Source: Anthostomella pinea
Lineage: Eukaryota; Ascomycota; Sordariomycetes; Xylariales; Xylariaceae
Direction: 5' to 3'
NCBI GenBank assembly: GCA_963556695.1
Contig: CAUWAG010000020.1
Span: forward strand, 62,001 to 126,000
Length of the DNA: 64,000 bases
Numbering within the stretch: position 1 is the stretch's first letter; every line of letters begins with the position of its first letter. Position numbers and translations under genes: made by a program. Shown here one piece after another: positions 55,198 through 64,000 of the stretch. Below the pieces are notes generated by a model, which had not been told where the DNA came from, searched no databases, and saw only the letters and a list, made by a program, of their open reading frames with translations.

Positions 55198-55569
55198 GAT
55201 ACATGTATCACGAGCAGTTCTCGAGGTGGAAGCGCTACCTATAGTCGCATCGGCGGCATCCGTGACGGGAGCCTGTTTTCGAGACCAGATGAAGCTAGCC
55301 AGCGTGACGATTTACGGCAAGATCTGTTGCTGGTTGGCTGGCGACTGGAAGTATAGTCAAAAACAATCCACAGATATTTGGAATCAAGCGCAACCTGCTG
55401 ATTGTGTCATTGAAAGAGACGGCATTGAGGTGAACATGGACCTCGGAAGAGCTGGCGCGCCGCGGGAGCTCCCTGGAAGTGATGACGGGACGGAACTCGC
55501 AGGTGACGGGGCCCGTACTGCTTTAGCGGGTAGGTACGAAATATGCAGCTAAACTGTTTAGTCGAGACC

Positions 55570-55740
55570 CTTGTGTGCCTTTTGGTAGCTTTCCCAGATG
55601 CTGACAAATCACAAGTCTTGTTGTAATCTATCAGTGGTCTGGGTGGTGCTTCATTAAAAGGTCGGATGGAAAGGATTCCATCCGAGATGTATCTAAATAC
55701 CTAAATTACAGTGGTGAGGTACCTGGGGCAACAAAGGGTT
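55570..55740. repeat. diverged direct repeat, copy A
   Basis: Begins CTTGTGTGCCTTTTGGTAGC and includes the hairpin GGATGGAA...TTCCATCC (near 55661-55680) and GGTACCTGGGG. Copy B starts 256 bp downstream with CTTGTGTGCCTTGTGGTAGC. Confidence 0.55.
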
Positions 55741-55825
55741 GCCAGGCAGCCTTCATCAGGTAACCTCCAACATATCTGGTGGGGTTACCAGAATACTCCA
55801 TATGGGTCCATGCACTGGATCCACA

Positions 55826-56015
55826 CTTGTGTGCCTTGTGGTAGCGGTATCCAGAATAAGGACCAGGGTCACGATAGGTGGCTATTGGTCTGTATTCTGG
55901 AAGTTGCTTGATTGAAAGGAAGGATGGGTGGTGCTCCCATCCCAGAAGTAGCTATAATCCCAGTTGGGTACAAATCAGGTACAAACGGGTACCTGTTGGG
56001 CTCCAAGGTACCTTG
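55826..56015. repeat. diverged direct repeat, copy B
   Basis: Same order as copy A: CTTGTGTGCCTTGTGGTAGC, TTGGTCTG, TTGATTGAAAGG, the hairpin GGATGGG...CCCATCC and a GGTAC-rich end. The alignment is imperfect with small indels. Confidence 0.55.
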
Positions 56016-56396
56016 TACCTGGTTCGTGACCCATCCGTCATTGTGGCTGGAAAATGGGTTGAGGAGCCACACCCTCTTTCATAATCTGCCTATGCCCTTT
56101 CAATGCATATCTGGTCTAGTGCACCTGATTACGCGACACGACTGACTGCAGGTGCCTTGGGGAGCTCGGGCCTGGCCTTGCGCTTTTGCAGCTTGGAGCT
56201 CCGTTGAACGTCCATCTGCCATCTCGGGCTGCCATCAGCATCAGCATCAGCATCAAACATCCTCCATTCAGCAACACACCACATCGCGCAGTGACTTCAC
56301 TTTCCAACACTCCTCAAGCCTGCACCTGCGATTACCGAGTCCATCTAGCCTACCATCTTCGCAAGCCGTTCCTTGTCTTCCCGCAGCACATTCGCC

Positions 56397-57970
56397 ATGT
56401 CGAGCACCCAAGGTACGGAGGGCGTTGAGCGCCGTGGGTCCGACGACGGTAAGGACAACAAGGATACCCAGGGAGGCGACGATGCCGGAAACATATCCAA
56501 CAAAGCGGCCGTCGACGGTGATGCTGAGATGGAGGATGCCCAACCGGAGGAAGACGAGATCTTGGATGGGGAAATCCTGGGTCTCAGCACACAAGATCTA
56601 CAAACCCGCAAACGTCTACTTGAGAACGACGCCAGAATCATGAAGAGCGAGTACCAACGGTTATCACACGAGAAGGCGACCATGGGGGAGAAGATCAAGG
56701 AGAACATGGAAAAGATTGCCAACAACCGGTTCGTCCTGCTCATACTCTGGTGTCTCCCACTGTGTCTTGCTGACTTTCTTGCAGGCAATTACCTTACCTG
56801 GTCGGCAACGTCGTTGAGCTGCTCGACCTCGACCCTACCGCCGAATCCTCCGAAGAAGGTGCCAACATTGACTTGGACGCCACACGAGTCGGCAAGTCGG
56901 CTGTCATCAAGACGTCTACGCGGCAAACTATCTTCCTCCCCCTGATCGGTCTCGTCGATGCGGATACTCTCAAACCCGCCGACCTAATCGGTGTCAACAA
57001 GGACTCGTATCTTATCCTCGACACACTACCAGCCGAATACGACTCGCGAGTCAAAGCTATGGAGGTCGATGAGAAGCCTACGGAGAAGTACACCGATGTT
57101 GGTGGGCTGGACAAACAGATAGAGGAGCTGGTCGAGGCTATCGTTTGGCCCATGAAGGAGGCTGAACGCTTCAAGAAGATTGGAATCAAAGCTCCCAAGG
57201 GTATGTCGTGCTGGCCTCTACAGTGCGGTGCTATATGCTCACTGAAATACTTATAGGCGCCTTGATGTACGGTCCCCCGGGAACGGGCAAGACCCTACTC
57301 GCCAGAGCTTGCGCCGCCCAGACCGATGCCACATTCCTCAAGCTCGCCGGCCCCCAGTTGGTGCAAATGTTCATAGGTGATGGAGCGAAGCTGGTGCGCG
57401 ACTGCTTTGCATTAGCTAAGGAGAAGGCGCCAGCTATCATCTTCATTGACGAGCTGGATGCTGTGGGTACCAAGCGTTTCGACAGCGAGAAGAGCGGTGA
57501 TCGCGAGGTTCAACGAACTATGCTGGAGTTGCTCAACCAGCTTGACGGTTTCGCCTCGGATGATCGGATCAAGGTCCTCGCCGCAACGAACCGTGTCGAT
57601 GTTCTTGACCCTGCCCTTCTGCGATCTGGTCGTCTGGATCGCAAGATCGAGTTCCCCCTGCCGAATGAGGAGGCTAGAGCACAGATTATGAAGATCCACT
57701 CGCGCAAGATGAAGGTTGATGGTGGCGTGAACTGGGGAGAGTTGGCGCGGAGTACGGACGAGTTCGGTGGTGCCCAGTTGAAGGCTGTCTGCGTCGAGGC
57801 TGGTATGATTGCCCTGCGAATGGGCAAGAACAAGATCAGCCACGAACATTACGTGGATGCCATCGCCGAGGTGCAGGCAAAGAAGAAGGAGGTAAGCTCG
57901 TCGCCTTATACTCAGCTCTTGTGTTCTGCCAGGCTAACAGTATTCACAGACGGTCAACTTCTACGCATAA
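56397..57970 (+). CDS. RPT5: 26S proteasome regulatory ATPase subunit RPT5
   Basis: AAA ATPase of the 19S base, which unfolds ubiquitinated substrates. Four exons (56397-56728, 56785-57200, 57257-57891, 57950-57970) give 467 residues in consistent phase. Motifs: a coiled-coil start [36 protein letters not shown] (OB fold), [20 protein letters not shown] and Walker [20 protein letters not shown]. They continue with [19 protein letters not shown], Walker [37 protein letters not shown] and the Arg-finger region [12 protein letters not shown]. The last exon is a 21-nt micro-exon coding TVNFYA and stop, which supplies the C-terminal HbYX motif (F-Y-A) that docks into the 20S ring. Start: ATG 56397, MSSTQGTEG. 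No lesion. Confidence 0.96.
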
Positions 57971-60900
57971 TCGGGCCCGGTGGTGAGTGGTGCGAGTTGG
58001 GCATGGGAAATAGTTTGCAACGATAGACGAAGAGAGACATGTAATAGTACTTGGCGTCCGCCTACCATTCGATGCCTAAATTTGCCATTGTTGTAGCTTT
58101 TCGCTTTCCTATCGGCCATTTGTGTCCTGCTCTCATCGGTTTGCCGGCTCGACGATCTTTTTCGGGCCGTCGTGCACTCTGAACATCTCTGGAACACCCA
58201 CACAGTCTCGCGGCTGGCACCCTCAACCACACCCGTGGACAATCCAGGTTCGAGGACGAGTGATGAGCTCTAGGGATGTTCTTCCATCAGCCGCCTGCTT
58301 TCTGTTACCGGACACCCAATCCAAACGCTCGATTGCCAAGTGGTATGGACAAGGATCCATCAATGCTGGATGGCTTTTCGCGACCGCCTGAGTGGCAATG
58401 TGGCTCAGTATGTGAGCTCTATCAGCCGACAGATGTCTCACTCTCTACATTTGCACGCGGGTGAGAGGTCGTGTCTGCCGGATTGTTGGACGGACGGCTT
58501 GTCTGGCCGTGACATCATCGTGATCGGTTTTCGGCATCATCCAGAACACCTGCGCATCGTCAGGACGGTGAGACACGTTGAACCAACAGACTACCCTTGG
58601 ACAAGAGTAGTCTCGGTAGTATTCTTGAAGCGACACAGAGGCGGCAGCTTGCCACAGGAGTTACCAGTAGTCCTTCGAGATCATGGGCTGTACGCTCCTC
58701 GACACATCGATAGCTTTCTTGAATGGACTGGGCTTCGCATGAGACCCTGACTCTCACATGCCCACCTCATAGCTTTGCGGGAGCCACGATCGTGAGCCTC
58801 GGATATCAGCCATATAGTATGAGGTTCGAACAGCGCCTGGATCTCATGGAGGGGGATAGGGCTCCCTCTTCGCTAAGGGATGGTTGATTCAGGTCCCTTC
58901 CTCGCCATCGCGAAGTTCGCGCGCTACAGCCGAGGAACGGGTTGCATCATCCTTAGGCAGCCACCTGGTGTACAGACGAAAAGAGACTATTCCGCGCGAT
59001 TCGCCGTCTGAATAGGATCTTCTCAGCCACGATCCTTCCGACCGTCTGGAGTCACCGCTCGGGACGAAGGATGCGGGAAGTGGGAATGCAGACTGGCAGG
59101 ATGGCCTGCCTCAGTTATCGGAGAGCCTGTTCCGCATCGTCGTCCTACAGCGCCACCGACGGAGTGCCACGAACTGCGACGCGCCGGCACCGTATGCCAG
59201 CTCACAGGCTCCTTCTCGCCTTCGGAGGGCGACGATAGAAGTAGGTTGCGATGATTATTCTCCGAGGGCGATCTGGCCTGTTGTGCAATGCCGCTCCGTG
59301 AGGCAGTGCAACATAAATGCATGTGATGCAAGGCAGCACAGCAGATGTCAAGCATCGAGGATGCCCATCTCACCGCATCTTGAGACTACACGGGTAGATT
59401 TGGTCAAGGTCGGCCAGTTGTGAGCCAGAAAAACAAGGCAACTGCCCGTTTCGAATTGACGACGGCCTGCTCTCTGACGTCTTGATCCAGACTTTAGCCG
59501 CTCTGCTGGAAGCCCTCAGCGCAACCTGTCGTAACACACGACAGCCTGCGCCAAGACAGGGCGTTCAACGTTGGGCAATATGGGGACAGAGCCGGCATGC
59601 AGTCCGCATCGTCGATATTGGACGCCGGATATCCAGTGTCACAGTCGACCACAGACACGAAGCATATGGAAAACACCAGGTATTACCCTAGCCTGCCTAT
59701 GGGGGGCCAATTTCCTCTCATGGTAATGTTCTGGATGGAAAGGGAATGCGATGACGCTGTCGGCGTGGTGTCACCGATCTTTGAATCTGATGTAGCGCAG
59801 GGGTTCAACCGAAGACAGCGGAGCACGAAGTTTTTCGGCCGGTGAGGATGGAGTAGTGAAGGGTGGGGTGTGCCCAGCGGCGGCCTCAACAGTTCCACAA
59901 GTCCGCCAGTCATCAGGGGCGCTTTAGGTTCCTGGAGCCTCAAGATACTTGGCAGTGAGCTTGCGATGCGACTGTCTTCTGGTCGTCGAGGTCGTTCATT
60001 CTGTGGCTCATCCAACGAGCGGCTGGCAGCCGGGCAGCCTGGCGTTCCAGGTCCAAAGTCCTATGGGGAAATGCCGACGACGATCCCCTCGCATTTTCCT
60101 GTTTTCCATGCCTGAACAAGCCTCCCATGCAATCTTTTTGACGTCTTCTCTCTGTGCCTCTTCCCCTGAATCTTACAGTCTCGCCGGCCATATGTCGATC
60201 AGCCCCCGCCTGGGCAACATGGCCGACATCGTCAGATTATCGGTGTTAATGCGAGCACCGTATTCACCTTGCGGGCTGGACCATGAGCAATCCTCGCGGG
60301 GGCTCGGGCAATCCACTCTCGCCACTTTGTTCGGAGATCAGATCCAGACTCTTCGACCCTCCGATGGGTGGATATGGTGGACCGTGGTACGACACGCTCA
60401 CCAATTGTTCAGATGGTCTGGATCTCCAATGCCGGCCGGTCACAAAGTCGACTACAAGCCGGCATGACACTGGCATTGTACCTGCTCTGAGCCCATAACA
60501 GACAACAGGCATTGGCGCCGGTCTCTCTGATCCTCTTGTACGCCAGCAGAATCTACAGCAACTACCGGTACAGGAGATATCTGTGAGATATATGACAGCC
60601 TCGACGGCGGCTCTCGGGGGCTTTCTCATGCACGTTGATGCAAGAAGGGTGCATCGTGGGCTGACCTGTGACGCCTGTTGCTGGGTGCCACGATACTCGG
60701 CCTCCTTGCTCGGCTGCTCCTTGTTCAGTCCCTTGCAGCCGCGTATCCTTCCCCTGGCTGTGGGGCCGAGTCTCCCGTTTCATCAGGGCCTTGTCCATAG
60801 CTCAGATGCTCGACCGCTGCTTACTATTCGCTGCCGTATTCGAACGTCGTCGTCAACAGTGTTGCTAGGGTTATGGCTTCTCGTTCCGGACCTTGGGAAC

Positions 60901-61533
60901 AGCATGACGCTCTTACCATGCCAAAGCAGGTATCAATTACGAGGTGATGCCCTATTGACATCACATCAACAATTTCACTGCATTGATATTGCATGAATGA
61001 CATCGATGGGCTCGTTCATCGCCTGGTCCAGGGGGGCAGGGGGGCTCATATCGAATTTCGAACAAGGTAAGCGCACCGTGATCTGCATTTTTATACCCAA
61101 CCTTGGACAGCAGCTATACTGGTCAAGCTCTATGATCCGATCTGCGTCAAATCTCCTGTGGCAATGCGAATGTCACTTGGTTGCGACCCAGGAAGGCTTC
61201 GAGAAACAAGGTCCGCACGTATCGACTCTGGGCCGGTAACACATGGGTAGATGGACCAACCAAGTTCTTCATTGTCCTCCATGAACAGAACAGCCATGGA
61301 GCACAATGACGAAGGTGGAAAGGAGGCAGCCTGAGCAGGATAGACAGTAAGGGGTCAATCGTCTATAAAACCACGTCGTCCTCCTCGCCATCTCTGTCTT
61401 GTTTTCCATCATCATCAACATCACCATCTCAAACATACATCCAACCAACAGCCCAGCTTCAAAGCCCATTCACCCGCTCAACCTTTTCCCACCAAGCCAA
61501 ACCAAACCAAACAACTTCAACTCCACCGTCAAG
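57971..61533. other. long intergenic stretch, no recognised gene
   Basis: About 3.5 kb with frames up to about 170 codons on both strands, none with motifs, ATG-led signal peptides or convincing introns. Composition is similar to the rest, with no element ends found. The last 170 bp is the hydrophobin promoter and leader. Confidence 0.45.
61364..61370 (+). promoter_or_regulatory. TATA box of the hydrophobin gene
   Basis: TATAAAA within GTCTATAAAACCACG, 170 bp before the hydrophobin ATG, followed by a CT-rich and CATCATCATC-rich leader typical of strongly expressed fungal genes. Confidence 0.6.
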
Positions 61534-61833
61534 ATGCAGTTCTTCGCCTTCGCCGCCACCTTCCTCGCCAGCATGGCCCTCGCAGCCCCGGCCGACCTCG
61601 ACTCCCGACAGACATACACACCCTGCTCGGGTCTTTACGGCACCGAGCAGTGCTGCGCGACAGACGTCCTGGGCGTCGCCGACCTTAACTGCGCCAACCC
61701 GTCCGCCGTGCCGACCTCGGCCGCCGACTTCAGCGCGGTGTGCGCGGCCATCGGCCAGCAGGCCCGCTGCTGCGTGCTGCCCGTTCTCGGGCAGGACGTC
61801 CTGTGCCAGACCCCCGTCGGTGTCACCGCCTAA
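61534..61833 (+). CDS. class II hydrophobin
   Basis: Small secreted amphipathic protein that self-assembles at air-water or wall interfaces. Single exon, 99 residues from the ATG at 61534. Signal peptide MQFFAFAATFLASMALAAPA; DLDSRQTYTPC may be a short propeptide with an SRQ cleavage-like site. Eight Cys in the hydrophobin pattern C-CC-C-C-CC-C: PCSGLYGTEQCCATDVLGVA, NC, VCAAIGQQARCCVLPVLGQ and LCQTPVGV. The spacing (CC separated by 11 from the next C; CCVLPVLGQDVLC) is the tight class II (cerato-ulmin-like) spacing. No intron, although many relatives have them. TATAAAA and a CT-rich leader lie upstream. Confidence 0.93.
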   Translation: MQFFAFAATFLASMALAAPADLDSRQTYTPCSGLYGTEQCCATDVLGVADLNCANPSAVPTSAADFSAVCAAIGQQARCCVLPVLGQDVLCQTPVGVTA

Positions 61834-62598
61834 GGAGTTCAATCTCAACAGCCTCTTCATCGATCAGCTTGCACGGCGGGCGATGATCCAGCTGTCATCG
61901 GTTTCAGTGGTGACACTGGTGTATTAGGGACCTTCGTTGATTCCAAAGGGGCTCGGTTCAGGCTCGAATAGGTTTCGAATGGGATGTACAACACATGTGG
62001 AGTGTTAGTTTATCTCACAACTGACCGGCGGTCTGGTTTACTACGACGGGCAGGAAGGGGATTGGGACATATATATGAACATACTTCAGTTTCTTAATAC
62101 CAGCAACAGTTTATACCCCCTATCTGGTCATTACTATGCAGTGCTCCTTCCATACCCTGTTACCTGGTCAGAATTGGCCATGAACTAACAGTCTTTCGAT
62201 TTCTACCGTCAAGGACAGACTTGTTCCCCGAGTCCCCATACCTATTCGTATCCAGCTTTATGACCTCGTTGTTGTGTGAGAGACGGCGTCTTTCGAAGGG
62301 GTACGAATCCCATATCGAAACACAATTGTCGGCGTTGGCGCGGGGTGAGTAAGGTCCAACCCCTGCATAAGATAACAAGTTCCCCGACTCGCCCGAAAGA
62401 AGGGCGGGTAATAAGTTCGCATTCCCCACCTGCTGCCGATCGGGTACGCACGAATTCATTTCATACCTTCGGACGACACCGAGGAATCGGGTCCTTGCGC
62501 CGGGGGTGGATGAAGTACTTCAATGAGGTCCTTGATGCCTGATAGCTACCCCGATGCTTCTCTCATCCGGGAACCGCTTCTGCACCTCAGCAGTCATC
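61834..62598. other. intergenic
   Basis: 3' region of the hydrophobin and promoter of the nucleoside hydrolase. Nothing specific recognised. Confidence 0.5.
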
Positions 62599-63759
62599 AT
62601 GATGCGGAACCTCGTCCTCTGGACGGCCTGCTTCTCACGCCTGTGGACGGCGGCATTCTGCGAGCCCCTCGCCAAGAACCTCATCATAGACACCGATCTC
62701 TTCAGTGATGTCGAGTGAGCAAACTGCCTCCCGACTCTCGCGCTTTATCTCCTACTGATGCTCCCACCAGCGATTCGGGCGCCCTCCTCCTAGCCGTAAC
62801 CTCACCAGCGGTGAACCTGCTCGCAGTGAACATCAACTACCCCTCGACGTATTCCGCGCTCGCGGCATCCGCGATTCTGGCGCACTACGACCACGCGCAC
62901 GTCCCCATCGGCATCAGGCGGCCTCTGACCAACGAGTCGTTCTTCGACTCGTGGGCCTTCGACCTGGGCGAGTATGCGAGCAAGGTCGCGTATCGCTACT
63001 CCGGCGGCAGTCTGCCGTGGGGCAGCGCCGGGGAGGCCTGGGATCCCGTGACGCTGTATCGGAAGGTGCTGGCCGAGGCTGAGGACGGGAGCGTGACGAT
63101 TGCTTCGATCGGGTTCTTTGAGAATGTGGGTGACGACCAATCATCCTCTTACCACGAATGCAATGAATGCCGTGAATGCCGATAGGGTGACTGACGGTGA
63201 GCGCTGGCAGCTGTCCGGCCTGTTAAATTCGACGGCGGACTCTTACTCCGACTTGGATGGACCGAGTCTGATCGCAGAGAAGGTAACGGAGCTGGTCGTC
63301 ATGGGCGGCGGGTATCCTTCAGGCTACGAGTTCAACTTCTGGGGAGACAACCCTCTCCTTACCGCGCACGTGGTCAATAACTGGAAAGGGCCCATGGTCT
63401 TCTCCGGGACCGAGTTAGGCGGCAATGTTACGTCGGGTGGCCCCTTGATGAGTCGTGGGCCCCCCGGCGACCCCGTGCGACAGGCTTACATATGGTATAC
63501 GTATGGCACGCCACGCTTCTCGTGGGATCCGTTGACCGTGCTCTACACCGTGAATGGACTGGGGAGTCTTTTCGAGTATGGAAACAAGTACGGTTATAAC
63601 TACGTACATCCGAACGGCTCTAATGAGTGGGTGTACGATGAGGCGGTGACGGACCGGCACTGGCTGAAGATGGCGGTCAGCAATACGACTGTCGCTGGGG
63701 AGCTGGATCGTCTCTACTTGGAGGGTGCATGGTCGGTAGTCAACGGGACCAGCGTTTAG
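62599..63759 (+). CDS. inosine-uridine preferring nucleoside hydrolase (IUNH), secreted
   Basis: Hydrolyses the N-glycosidic bond of ribonucleosides. Three exons (62599-62714, 62771-63125, 63211-63759), phases consistent, 339 residues. The N-terminus MMRNLVLWTACFSRLWTAAF looks like a signal peptide before CEPLAKN. The calcium/ribose-binding Asp cluster is IIDTDLFSDV|DDSGALLLA, split by intron 1. It is followed by NLLAVNINYPSTYSALAASA, VTIASIGFFEN|LSGLLNSTA (intron 2) and KVTELVVMGGGYPSGYEFNF. WKGPMVFSGTELGGNV and GSNEWVYDEAVTDRHWLKMA lie in the C-terminal half; the family's active-site His may lie in the DRHWLK stretch. Several N-glycosylation sites fit secretion. Start: the first of two consecutive ATGs. 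No lesion. Confidence 0.88.
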
Positions 63760-63848
63760 GACACCACGGGTCTAGAGTGGCAGATGTGATCGTCACCTGC
63801 TCAGTGGTATCCATCGTATTATGATTATCGTTCATTCAGTTCCGTCAA

Positions 63849-64000
63849 TCAAACCATGTTGGCCACACTTCCTGCACCGCTACCTCCACTCGCCTCGCTA
63901 ATGCTACTAATGTCAAGGGGTATATCTTCCACGTCCACATCCTCCACGCTCTTGACCGGAATAATGACCATTGCGGTCGGGCTGTCTGCACTCCTGGAAT
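63849..64000 (-). CDS. C-terminal end of a gene running off the window
   Basis: On the minus strand an open frame enters at the window edge and ends at TGA 63851-63849. It encodes SADSPTAMVIIPVKSVEDVD and VEDIPLDISSISEASGGSGA followed by GSVANMV. It is acidic and Ser/Gly-rich. The family cannot be told from about 50 residues; it is convergent with the nucleoside hydrolase. Confidence 0.4.
   Translation of the reverse strand, partial: SRSADSPTAMVIIPVKSVEDVDVEDIPLDISSISEASGGSGAGSVANMV

Larger units (their letters stand above)
55198..56396. other. intergenic with imperfect duplicated hairpin-containing segments
   Basis: Two diverged copies of a segment of about 170 bp start at 55570 and 55826. 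Each contains a short hairpin. The RPT5 leader near 56233-56256 has a CATCAG microsatellite. No coding signal. Confidence 0.5.

Noticed and set aside
58340..60640. Several 110-172-codon frames in the 58-61.5 kb gap
   Set aside because: They overlap on both strands, do not combine through introns and show no conserved-looking segments.
1..64000. CRISPR arrays, prophage, plasmid or bacterial operons
   Set aside because: No spaced direct-repeat arrays or prokaryotic gene organisation; introns and gene families are fungal.

Overview
The window is nuclear DNA of a filamentous ascomycete (Pezizomycotina). Introns are short (about 48-100 bp) with GT-AG ends and CTAAC-like branch points. A nuclear tRNA-Arg gene carries an 11-nt intron. 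The gene families are typical of the group: a PTH11-like rhodopsin-fold receptor, 2EXR proteins, a DUF3176 membrane protein, a class II hydrophobin and small secreted cysteine-rich proteins. Class II hydrophobins point to Sordariomycetes or Leotiomycetes, but I cannot name a genus.

Layout. 1-2.7 kb: no recognisable gene. 2.7-6.4 kb: two diverged paralogues of an unnamed family with a Gly-His motif followed by an Asn-Cys-(Gln/His)-Asn motif, on either side of an aminoglycoside-phosphotransferase-fold kinase. 7-8.7 kb: a broken cytochrome P450. 10-11.7 kb: the chromatin-remodelling subunit RSC7/SWP82. 12.7-13 kb: a small secreted 8-Cys protein. 14.2-15.4 kb: a medium-chain reductase with a nonsense codon. 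15.9-18.2 kb: a 2EXR protein and an intact short-chain dehydrogenase. 19.9-21.2 kb: a PTH11-like receptor. 22.7-23.8 kb: TFIIB. 25-25.9 kb: a single-pass membrane protein. 27.4-29 kb: a family III CoA-transferase. 29.1-29.65 kb: a 521-bp AT-rich element with inverted repeats and a TA duplication. 30-31.7 kb: a PHD-finger protein. 32.4-33.6 kb: a decayed TRM61-like methyltransferase. 34.5-36.6 kb: a disrupted arylsulfotransferase-family gene. 37.6-38 kb: a small secreted protein. 41.8-44.2 kb: a DUF3176 protein with frame breaks. 44.5-45.2 kb: an ALKBH8-type dioxygenase. 46.1 kb: a secreted 14-Cys protein. 47.2-48.1 kb: an AT-hook-like unknown. 48.5 kb: tRNA-Arg(CCG). 49.6-50.4 kb: a second 2EXR gene with a nonsense codon. 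50.9-53.5 kb: the NatA subunit NAA15. 54.5-55.2 kb: MIX23/Cid2. 56.4-58 kb: proteasome subunit RPT5. 61.5 kb: a hydrophobin. 62.6-63.8 kb: a secreted nucleoside hydrolase. 63.85 kb to the edge: the tail of a minus-strand gene.

Two gene populations are interleaved. The housekeeping genes (TFIIB, RSC7, NAA15, MIX23, RPT5, the CoA-transferase) splice cleanly into full-length frames. Many accessory genes (P450, reductase, second 2EXR, TRM61-like, arylsulfotransferase-like, DUF3176, one NCQN paralogue) carry in-frame TAG codons or single-base frame breaks. All three inferred TAG changes fit C-to-T transitions at CpA. Several frame breaks sit in G runs, so part of the damage could be sequence error, but its absence from about 8 kb of housekeeping coding sequence favours real gene decay.

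The most unusual unit is the kinase-fold gene flanked by the two NC(Q/H)N paralogues. I find no evidence of a complete secondary-metabolite cluster, CRISPR, virus or plasmid.
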